The translations under genes and the position numbers were made by a program. A DNA stretch of 64,000 bases from the NCBI GenBank assembly GCA_027257055.1, contig JAPVLO010000122.1, forward strand, positions 3,038,001-3,102,000. Reading direction: 5' to 3'. This document shows positions 56,150 to 64,000 of this stretch, in pieces. This DNA is from Cephalopachus bancanus. Its lineage: Eukaryota > Chordata > Mammalia > Primates > Tarsiidae. The first letter of the stretch is position 1; each line of letters begins with the position of its first letter. The notes beneath the pieces are model-generated. The model was given only the letters and a program-made list of their open reading frames with translations. It was not told where the DNA came from and did not search any database.

Positions 56150-56520
56150 CATGATGGGTGATTTACGAGTGCGCCTAGCCACACTGTGCTGAGTGTTCTG
56201 CAGTTTTTGACCAAAAACAGCATGACCCCCATGCTTCACCCTCCCTAGTCACCCAGTCTCAGCAGAGTGACTTTTTTTTGATTCCTCAGATGAAAAAAAT
56301 TTCTCAAAGGGAAACGTTTTGCTGATGTGGAAGAGATGAAACAAAAAATGGCAGAAGCACATCAAAACTGACAAGTTCAAAAACTGTTTTGAGCAGTGGA
56401 AAAAGCATCTTGATAGGTGTATTGCATCAGAGAGTACTTTGAAGGCGACTAAAGTTTAAACACGTAAAATAAATACACTATTTTTTATAAATAAAATCTG
56501 AGTTTTTTGGGGGTCCCCAC
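56150..56520 (+). mobile_element. mariner-like transposase 3' remnant
   Basis: Conceptual translation in broken frames contains GKRFADVEEMKQKMAEAH and REYFEGD-like words, followed by a stop and an A/T-rich 3' end. They resemble the C-terminus of Tc1/mariner transposases in mammals. In-frame stops and frame changes make it non-coding. Borders are approximate. Confidence 0.6.
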
Positions 56521-56929
56521 TCATACTCTTCAGTCCTCAACTTATGTGACTGCTAGGGGAATATTTAACAGTATTGAATACCCCTCATTTTTGAAAATGC
56601 CCTTCCCTGGGCTGCCAGTATTGGCCATTCCTTAAATAGTATTGCTTTTGGGCATTGTCTCTGGCTTCATAAGCACCCCAGATAATTGTGACAATTCCAA
56701 TTACCATTTGCATCAATGACAGTGACTTGTTTCCGGATATCCATTCTCTCCTTTTACCATAATAATAAAAATATGATCTGGACATATGTACTACTCAAAT
56801 AAAGACCACTCTTTTTGCTTTGGTTGTACCTTGCCATGGCCATGTGGAAACAAAAATGTTTGAAGGAGACAAAAATATACCTCTTTGACATATTCCAAGA
56901 TGGCTATTCAGAGGAGCTGGAAACACAAG

Positions 56930-57400
56930 ACCAGCTAAAAAGCCATCTTTTATGGGAGAAATTCACATCAGTAGAGGAAATAAGATGAAGTAAACAGCAG
57001 ATATAAACAAGTTGTCTCTGAATCTTCCCCGCCCCGCCCCCGTCCTCCCCAACCTAGGAAAGATTAACTAGGAGAGCCTGACACCTTTAAAGTCTGATAA
57101 AAACATGTAGCACTGGCTGCCATCTATTCTTTCATCTATATAACAAGACCTACTTTTCTTGGTCCTTTCCTCCTCTTCTCTTCTTCCCATAACCTGTTTT
57201 GGTCATGTTCCAAGCCCCCATTTTTTCTGTAACCTCAAGATGGTATAAAAGTGTCAACAATCTGGCCATTTCTTTGAGTCTTAGTATATTTTTTATGACT
57301 CCCATGCACATGTGTGCTTGAAATAAAATTTGTAAGCCCCTTTCCCCCTGTTAATTGGTATATTGTCAGTTTGTTTTATAGACTCAAATTATCAAATCTT
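56930..57400 (+). mobile_element. LTR-like remnant, + strand
   Basis: GGTATAAAAGTG (TATA-like, 57242), then AATAAA at 57321-57326 and CCTTTCCCCCTGTTAATTGG further on have the order of a class I endogenous-retrovirus LTR. No clean TG...CA ends or target-site duplication were found. Family unknown. Confidence 0.5.
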
Positions 57401-57631
57401 CAGGGTCAAAATTTAAACTCAATGGAAAGATTTGGATACAGACAAAGAGATGTCAGAAGTTACAAGCTGAAATGCTATGGTTCTTGTTACACGGTGTAAA
57501 ACATTTAATGAAGCTATCACCTGTGATAAATTGAAAAACAGACTCTATAACTATGCCAGCCAAGGAGAAAGAGCAGAAAAGGTTTACGTTAGCGTACGTT
57601 GCCTGGTTTTTCCTGATTTTAGCACAATCTT

Positions 57632-58486
57632 TTTTTTTTTTTTTTTTGAGTTGGAGTCTCACTCTGTCGCCCAGACTGGAGTGCAGTGGTCGCTCCCAAC
57701 CACCGCAGCCTCGACCTTGTGGACTCCGGTGATCCTTCTGCCTTAGCCTTCCAAATAGCCAGAACTACAGGCACATTCTAAGACTGAGAGGACCAGAATA
57801 GAGTATACCATAGACTTAGGTTAGGAACATGCTATAACCCAATAAATATGTAATCGGCTTGTGGACAATAGCACAGCCATTTTTAGTTTTTAGTTTTCTG
57901 TCTTAAAACATAACCTGTAACTGTTTAAAGTTCCAGTTATGGGGAAAACTGCAAAGCTCCAGTTATTCTTCCCTTATCTCACTTTCCCCTTAGCAACAAC
58001 TAATCAGGTGCCGGGGGCAATCACCTAAGTTTCCAGATGTCTCTGCAACTTCCCTAGCTAGTGGACCAAGGTCTGCCCGAGTCAGGCTAGCCAATCCTCC
58101 ACGATTAAGCTGATCACCAGAGGAACTACCCAATTAAATGATAACAAAACTGGAAAGCCCCCCAAACTCCTCCTCCCTTTGTGTAAAAGCATAAAAGGCA
58201 TCTGCTTAAGGAAATCAGAGCCTCTGAACGTACTCCACTGTGTCGGTTGTCGACAGAGGTCCAGGTTCAACTTGTAAATAAAGACCCTCTTGAACTTTCA
58301 TCAGAATTGGCTCTTGGTGGTCTCTTGGATTGAACTTTCGGCCACTACAGGACGTCTGGCTAATTTTTGATGTATTGTAGAGACGAGGTTCCGCCAAGTT
58401 GCCCAAGAGGGTCTCAAACCGCGGGCTCAGGCAATCCACTCTCCTCAGCCTCCCAAAGTGCTGGGATTACAGACTGAGCCACCGAG
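57632..58486 (-). mobile_element. Alu split by a retroviral LTR
   Basis: Antisense Alu halves at 57632-57775 and about 58350-58486 are bracketed by ACAATCTT at 57624-57631 and 58487-58494, the Alu's own target-site duplication. The LTR lies between the two halves, so the LTR came after this lineage-specific Alu. About ten Alu bases around CTACCACG are missing at the insertion point. Confidence 0.88.
57776..58349 (+). mobile_element. Solo LTR of a gammaretrovirus-like ERV, inserted in an Alu
   Basis: About 570 bp between Alu halves. It has a TATA-like GCATAAAAGGCA near 58189, AATAAA at 58277-58282 and a U5-like end GAACTTTCGGCCACTACA (CA at 58348-58349). A possible 5' end is TGAGAGGACC at 57785, but a clean target-site duplication is not visible. 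No internal retroviral sequence is attached. Confidence 0.75.
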
Positions 58487-58494
58487 ACAATCTT

Positions 58495-59355
58495 ATGAAA
58501 GTGATGAGCTCAGGCAGAGACTAGTTAGTTTAAAGAAAAGGTAGAAGAGAATACGACTCTAATAAGTGAGATGTTTTCTGCTTGTTGCCTAAAATCTTAA
58601 CTTAATCTGGGTATTACAAGGTTAAAAAAGCCAGCAGCCAGCTGCCAGACAGAAACAGTTAAACTATATTTCATCTCATCTAAGACACTAACAATTGTAA
58701 GATGCACTGTTATTTATGAACTAGTAAGAAAAGGCTAATGACATAATGCTTTCTTTTCCCTTGGAATTTCATTTCTGTTAAGAGCTTGTAGATATTATAG
58801 GGGAAGAGAAATGTCTTTTTCTCCTCACCCATCCTAGGCAAATGGCTTAGGTCCCTATAACAAAAAACAAATTAACAAGATAAAAGCATACAAATTTCAG
58901 ACTAAAAGAAAAGAAAGAAGCTGAGGCACAAAATATTTTGCAAAGAGTTTACATGGGCCAAAGAGAGGATAGCTGTCCAGGGCACACTTCCAGGTTGCCT
59001 GGGAGAGAGCTCAGTCAGCCTTTGTTACAAACAAATTTTTAAAGGCAAAAGGAACAAAGACTGGACTGATAAAAGTTGCTTGACAGGAAGTCTCATTGCT
59101 TTACAGAGATGGCATTGATTAGTGATTGGCTGTACACTGTTGAACAATAGGGTATGAGTCGTGGTGTCCAGTATATGGCATTTGTGGCTACTTGACATCA
59201 GTCTAGAGCCCATCTAGCAAGTAGCAATAATTATCAAGAGATAATTATTTAGCTCAAGAGGAAGTGAGAGTTGACTGTATCATTCCAATGCCTCTCTGGG
59301 CTTGATAATTTAAAGAAGCTGATGTTCCTCATATAAAAATTGTTTTTCTTTCTCA
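58495..59355 (-). other. Unassigned sequence, probably an old LTR on the minus strand
   Basis: No gene is seen. Read on the minus strand, 59345 down to about 58790 has a promoter-like TTTAAAAATTTG followed by a T-rich 3' part (CTTGTTAATTTGTTTTTTG) ending near GGGTGAGGAGAAAAAG. This is the layout of an ERV LTR. I cannot name the family. Confidence 0.35.
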
Positions 59356-59359
59356 CATA

Positions 59360-59654
59360 ATTTTTTTTTTTTGAGTTGCAGTCTCACGCTGTCACCCACT
59401 TTGAGTTGCAGTCTCACTCTGCGCTCCTGGCCACTGCAATCTCGACCTGCGGGGCTCTGGCGATCCTTCCTCCTCAGCCTTCCAAGTAACTGGAACTACA
59501 GGCATGTGCTACCACGCCCAGCTAATTTTTGATTTATTGTAGAGATGAGGTCTTGCCAAGTTGCCCAGGTGGATCCCAAACCCTTGGGCTCAGGCAATCC
59601 ACTCACCTCAGCCTCCCAAAGCACTCGGATTACAGGCTGAGACACCGAGTCTGG
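59360..59654 (-). mobile_element. Alu, antisense, with a repeated 5' segment
   Basis: After poly(T) the sequence TTTGAGTTGCAGTCTCAC appears twice (59370 and 59400 regions) before continuing into GCTCCTGGCCACTGC. The rest to GAGTCTGGCT is ordinary. TCTCACA flanks both sides. Confidence 0.88.
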
Positions 59655-60008
59655 CTCTCACACATTTATTTAAGTTTTTATATGATACTGGAGCTTTCAT
59701 GGAAAATGACCCAAGGAAATGGCTAAACTTGTGTATCTTTAAGAGTCGTATTCTCTTCTTCCTGCTTTTAGCTAACCAGGTTTGATGAAAAAGTGAGTAG
59801 TTGTGAAGAAACAAGATTGGACAAAATGTATATGATCTAATGGCAATCAATTGGGGGAAACCTAGCAAGGTCTATTTTTTCTTAGGTTGTTCTCTGTGTC
59901 CCTGTAATTTCAGAGATAAGGATGTTCCTTTCCTCCAGGTATAAACTGGGAACTTTTAAAATGAGGGTCTTATGACCTTCAAGGGAAGGTCGGAAAATCG
60001 TTCCTAGA
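59655..60008. other. Intervening sequence, no gene
   Basis: It contains GATAAGGATGTTCCTTTCCTCC and GGGTCTTATGACCTTCAAGG, perhaps from an old LTR or L1. Not assignable. Confidence 0.4.
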
Positions 60009-60009
60009 T

Positions 60010-60318
60010 TTTTTTTTTTTTTTTTTTTTTTGAGTTGGAGTCTCACTCTGTCGCCCAGACTGGAGTGCAGTGGCCGCTCCCAGCCACCGCAGCCTCGACC
60101 TGCTGGGCTCCAGCAATCCTTCCGCCTCAGCCTTCCAAGCAGCTGGAACTACAGGCGTGCGCTACCACACCCGGCTAATTGTTTTGATTTATTGTAGAGA
60201 TGAGGTCTCGCCAAGTTGCCCAGGTGGGTCCCGAACCCACGGGCTCAGGCAATCCACGGGCTCAGGCAATCCACTCACCTCAGCCTCCCAAAGTGCGGCA
60301 TTACAGGCTGAGCCACCA
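60010..60318 (-). mobile_element. Alu, antisense, with an internal 18-base duplication and a truncated end
   Basis: GGGCTCAGGCAATCCAC occurs twice in a row (about 60241-60277). The element stops at GAGCCACC without the final GAGCCCGGC, and no target-site duplication is seen. Confidence 0.9.
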
Positions 60319-60732
60319 GGTGAGAAAGGGAGGGGAAGGTGAGAGGACTTTTCCTACTTCTGCTGTTTTCTCAAATGCCAAGGTGCAGTATTTGGGGGTC
60401 GCATACCCTGAACTCCATCAACATATTTAGATAGAACTTAATCACATTCTTGTATATATAAATAGAAAAATATAAATGAAATTAATTGCTATGGTTCTCC
60501 TAGAATTTCTAAATCTCTTTACATTTACAGTCTGAATTATCTTTTAACTCATAATAATAAATATTTATGTTTTCCAAAAAGTAATATCCTCTGCATTGGT
60601 TATGCAGCAGTTCTTAAGAGAGTGCTCCACTATTATCCTCAGTATTTTCTATCAAATAGTTTGAGAACTAAAAATAAAATCGTAAGCCACTGAACTGACA
60701 CCCTTTGGCCAAGGGGACTCCAGAGAAAATTT
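60319..60732. other. Intervening sequence, no gene
   Basis: AT-rich sequence without a recognisable gene or repeat. Confidence 0.6.
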
Positions 60733-60748
60733 AAAAACTGAGTTCCCA

Positions 60749-61045
60749 GCCAGGCTCGGTGACTCAGCCTGTAATCCTGCACTTTGGGAGACTGAGGTGA
60801 GTGGATTGCCTGAGCCCATGGGTTCAAGACCCACCTGGGCAACTTGAAGAGCCCTCATCTCTATAATAAATCAAAAAAAATTAACTGAGCGTGGTAGTGT
60901 GCACCTGTAGTTCCAGTTACTTGGAAGGCTGAGGTGGAAGGATCGCCGGAGCCCAGCAGGTCGAGGCTGCAGTGGCCAGGAGCGGCCACTGCACTCCACT
61001 CTGGTGGACTGAGTGAGACTCCAACTCAAAAAAAAAAAAAAAAAA
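60749..61045 (+). mobile_element. Alu, sense, next to the proviral LTR
   Basis: GCCAGGCTCGGTGACTCAGCC to a poly(A) of about 18, flanked by AAACTGAGTTCCCAGC at both ends. Confidence 0.94.
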
Positions 61046-61063
61046 CTGAGTTCCCAGCTACCA

Positions 61064-61526
61064 TGGTGTAGCGGGAAGACAGAGAGGTCGTGACACCAAG
61101 ACTATTATAGGAAGTGGCACTTTATTACGCTGACCACCCCAGCAGGCTCGAGGGGCTAATGCATCCAAACCGAGCACCTCAGAACAGGAGAGGCGGGGTC
61201 TTATACCTTCATTTAGGTAAGAGAGGGAGGTTGTGTTGAGCGATTACACATCTCCTTTGGAATTTACAAGGTGGTGTTCAGAAAAATCAGATCTTTCAAA
61301 GAACAAATGGTTTCCAGGAACTGCAGGGTTGTAAACCGTCAACTTCAGAAGAGAGGTTTTGGATAAGTCTGTGAATGAATTACTCTTCTGCATTTCCATG
61401 AGAGCCATCAGTCTCTAGTCATTTGGCCTTTGAAAACAAAACCAGCCTGGAGGGTCTTTAGAGCTTGCTGCTTGGCTTTCAAAAGGAAATACCTTTAAGT
61501 GCTACCAACCCCTCTCCTGCCACATC
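61064..61526 (-). mobile_element. 3' LTR of a class I ERV on the minus strand
   Basis: On the minus strand the LTR begins TGATGTGGCAGGAGAGGGG directly after a polypurine tract and has a TATA-like TATAAGACCCCGCC (+ strand 61193-61206). AATAAAGTGCCACTTCC follows (+ strand near 61112-61127), and the end is CCCGCTACA/CCA at about 61064-61069. Order and strand fit the env and pol remnants to its right. The 5' LTR would lie beyond the window. Confidence 0.82.
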
Positions 61527-61527
61527 A

Positions 61528-61537
61528 TTCCCCCCTT
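61528..61537 (-). other. Proviral polypurine tract
   Basis: On the minus strand AAGGGGGGAA immediately precedes the LTR start. This is the normal primer site for plus-strand DNA synthesis in retroviruses. Confidence 0.8.
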
Positions 61538-61569
61538 GATGCTTGATTTTTACAGATTTAAAGCATCAT

Positions 61570-63092
61570 TATTTTTAACTTGGTGCATTAACATTATATG
61601 GACCGCAATTTTTTGTTTAACAACTGTTTTCACAAACTTAGAAATGGCGTTCATAATTATTGGAGCTATGCAAGGGAGAACAAGAGCGGATGCGAGGATG
61701 CCATCAATAGGACTACAGATTCAATAATGTACTTAAAGTTTTTCAGACCTGAGAACATGTTTTTAAACCAATTGCCGATGTTTATGCCTTGCCATTTTTG
61801 TACTGAGACATGGGCAAGTCTTCTAACATTGGTGGCTATATCAGTTATAACTTTACCATTATTATCTATTTGCAAACAACAGTTAGAGCTATTAAATTTA
61901 CCACATACTTCTTTTTTTTCTGCTAGCAGGTAGTTCAAAGCTAAGTGGTTTTGATAAATAACTGTGCGCATTTGGGCTTGCTGCTGAGTAACAAGCTTAA
62001 AAGCCATGGCTGTTTGATTAGTTATAATTTCTAAGACAGTTTGTAACCTGATAATGCGATTTAGTAAATATATATAGGCGTGTGGCATTTCCGACTCTTA
62101 TCTTGTACCCATGTGGCTGGGCCATAAGTATTTATAATTCTCTGGGGTGGCCAGTCATCATTTTCCCAAACCTGGGTTCCTCCTATATTAGGAACTTGGT
62201 TGAGGGATCGAATATCTCATGTTTTGAAGCTTTTATAAAGGGGAATGCCTAGCTCATCCCCCCCTTGGGTTAGGCAGAAGGAAAAATCTTGGCTGGAGTA
62301 TTCCTATGGTACATGTGCCTTTTCATAATGCTGGGAGCTGGGCATATACAACCTTTTCTTGTTTTTTTGTGTGTTTTTTTTTAGTTGGAGTCTCACTCTG
62401 TCACCCAGACTGGAGTGCAGTGGCCGCTCCCGGCCACCGCAGCCTCGAGCCACTGGGCTCCAGCAATCCTTCTGCCTCAGCCTTCCAAGAAGTTGGAACT
62501 ACAGGCACGCGCTACCACGCCCGGCTAATTTTGATTTATTGTAGAGATGAGGTCTCGCCAAGTTGCCCAGGCAGGTCTCAAACTCAAGGGCTCAGGCAAT
62601 CCATTCACCTCAGCCTCCCAAAGTCGCAGGATTACAGGCTGAGCCACCGAGCCTGACTTGCAACCTTTTCATATGTTCAAAACAGCTCTTTAGTACACTG
62701 AGAAAATTTAGTTGCGTAAGCAGATGCTCAATATCGAACAGGCCTTGTTGGCCACCAGTACAAACTCCTGGCTGGGATGAATAACGATGGAAAACTTTTA
62801 CGTCTGGCCAGATAGTTTCTATACAGGTACATGCTGGGTGTGTGAGGGAAGTGATAAACACCCAAATTAGGCAGAAATACATAAAAGCACAAGAACATTT
62901 CCTATTATAAGAAAGAATGGGAATGCTAGTGAAACGCTTTTCTAACATGCTCAATGCGGACAACTTTGTTACTTCTACAGTAAATAAAGTTAGTTCTACA
63001 GCAAATGACACACAGTTTAGCAAATATAAAGACTGACAAAGCAAAACAATGGCTTATCAGTAATGTCCGCTGAGTTCTTAAGCTGAATCCTT
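61570..63092 (-). pseudogene. Defective ERV env gene (SU-TM), interrupted by an Alu
   Basis: Minus-strand env remnant. The open part 61666-62088 (140 codons) carries the transmembrane-subunit core: a heptad-rich stretch, an immunosuppressive-domain-like segment and a cysteine motif spaced C-x7-CC (the common gammaretroviral form is C-x6-CC). Upstream, 62089-62340 continues env in another frame. An antisense-oriented Alu at 62366-62658 splits it, and 62660-63045 has surface-subunit-like sequence with a CTGG word. Downstream of about 61715 the membrane anchor and tail continue in a different frame, so a frameshift cuts the open frame short. Not functional as it stands. Confidence 0.75.
62366..62658 (-). 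mobile_element. Lineage-specific Alu inside the env remnant
   Basis: T-rich tail, AGTTGGAGTCTCACTCTGTCACC to GAGCCTGACTTG, with CAACCTTTTC on both sides as target-site duplication. It carries the palindrome GTGGCCGGGAGCGGCCAC in antisense form. Confidence 0.93.
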
Positions 63093-63094
63093 AA

Positions 63095-63383
63095 TTTTTT
63101 TTTTTTTTTGAGTTGGAGTCTCACTTTGTCGCCCAGACTGGAGTGCAGTGGCTGCTCCCGGCCACCACAGCCTCGACCTGCCGGGCTCCAGCGATCCTTC
63201 CGCCTCAGCCTTCCAAGTAGCCAGAATTACAGGCGCGCGCTACCACGCCTGGCTGATTTTTTGATTTGTTGTAGAGATGAGGTCTCGCTGCCCAGGCGGG
63301 TCTCGAACCCGCGGGCTCAGGCAATCCACTCACCTCAGCCTCCCAAAGGCGCGGGATTACAGGCTGAGCCACCGAGCCTGGCT
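63095..63383 (-). mobile_element. Lineage-specific Alu between env and pol remnants
   Basis: Poly(T) to GAGCCTGGCT with GCTGAATCCTTAATTT on both sides. Short-left-arm subtype (TCTCGCTGCCCAGGCGGG). Confidence 0.94.
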
Positions 63384-63519
63384 GAATCCTTAATTTTCTG
63401 CCTTGCATTGATCAGTCAGCTTCTGGTGTGTGACTGAAATAGGACTTTAAGTATCCTCAGGCTTCTAGAGCAGGGCTTGAGGAATTTTGACTTTCCAGAT
63501 GGTCAGCTTAAGGGGTGTT

Positions 63520-64000
63520 GCCAAATCTGCAGTGCACTCCCAGTCCTATTCTGCTATAATGGATCCGAGGAACTATTTCGGCTACTTTGCGGTCAAGGTA
63601 AACAAAAGAACAGTAAATGACCCCCTCCAGAGGGGCTTTAGAGGTTGTACATTTCACTCTTTTACTCATACCACATTACCTAGCTTAAAAGCGTGGGCAT
63701 CAGTAGTTAAACTAATTGGCAATCATTCTCTGACTTGACAATGGATGGCATTTAGGACTGAACCTAACGCTTGCATTTGCTGTTTTTGGGCAAGACTTCC
63801 TAATTTCTTTAAGTCTTCTTGTATGCCCTTAACGAGGGGGTGGCTGCCCATAAAGAATTTCAAAAGGCCAGAAGCCTGTTTACTTTATTCAAAGGTCTGT
63901 TTTGGGGCCTTTTCCCATTGCAGGGGCTCCTATTTACCCCCCTTTGAGGCTTCATAGAAGGGTTTCATCATGATAGAGAAGGTAGGTATTTAAATTCTAG
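63520..64000 (-). pseudogene. Defective ERV pol: RT end joined to integrase C-terminus
   Basis: On the minus strand 64000 to about 63890 resembles the end of reverse transcriptase (YEASKGG, QWEKAPKQTFE words). It passes directly into integrase C-terminal sequence at about 63870-63545 (LKKLGSLAQKQQMQALGS, then a tryptophan-containing GPY/F-like region). RNase H and most of integrase are missing between them, which implies an internal deletion near 63890. Several in-frame stops are present. The rest of the provirus lies to the right, outside the window. Confidence 0.65.

Noticed and set aside
61598..61933. 111-codon + strand ORF
   Set aside because: It is opposite the env TM remnant, which carries the recognisable retroviral motifs.
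1..64000. CRISPR arrays, bacterial operons, rRNA or tRNA genes
   Set aside because: Nothing of this kind is seen. The direct repeats are Alus, microsatellites and the segmental duplication, and the tRNA-like T arm is part of the Alu.

Overview
The window is nuclear DNA from a primate. It carries the 3' half of the integrin alpha-6 gene (ITGA6, + strand) and its downstream flank. 7SL-derived dimeric Alu SINEs are everywhere, which makes it a primate. Their consensus (TCTACAATAAATCAAAAA linker, CCCGCGGGTTCGAGACCCGC B-box region, CTCCAACTCAAAA 3' end) matches neither the human AluJ/S/Y nor the lemur/galago type as I remember them. A tarsier is the most plausible source, but this is inference.

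Layout. From 1 to 16305, thirteen constant ITGA6 exons (numbers 12-24 if the alternative cytoplasmic exons A and B are 25 and 26) encode the end of the thigh domain, calf-1, calf-2 with the RKKR furin site, and the transmembrane helix. All splice sites are GT/AG and the reading phase is continuous for 521 codons. The introns hold Alus, MIRs, a MER20-like element and a truncated L1.

From 17713 to 54537 the sequence is a direct tandem duplication of about 18.4 kb (copy 1 17713-36115, copy 2 36116-54537). Each copy holds exon A (tail starting CGFFKRNKK), exon B (tail starting CGFFKRSRY), the ITGA6 3' UTR with three lineage-specific Alus, poly(A) signals, downstream flank and an intact-ORF RPL36 retrocopy. 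The locus therefore has four possible terminal exons: A1, B1, A2 and B2. The junction at about 36087-36115 is a chimeric Alu. Its left flank and target-site sequence come from the distal Alu (54508) and its body and right flank from the proximal Alu (17672). This is the expected signature of unequal Alu-Alu recombination.

From 54538 to 64000 no host gene is seen. The stretch holds Alus, a mariner-like remnant, two LTR-like remnants, a retroviral LTR inserted inside an Alu, and the 3' part of a defective class I endogenous retrovirus on the minus strand (deleted pol, broken env, polypurine tract, LTR), itself hit by two Alus.

How it works together: transcripts from upstream ITGA6 exons splice from the transmembrane exon (16180-16305) either to exon A1, which brings its own stop, or to exon B1. 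Copy 2 exons can be used only if transcription reads past the copy 1 poly(A) signals. The most interesting object is this Alu-mediated duplication of an alternatively spliced integrin tail cassette. It should first be checked against assembly error, because the copies are nearly identical.
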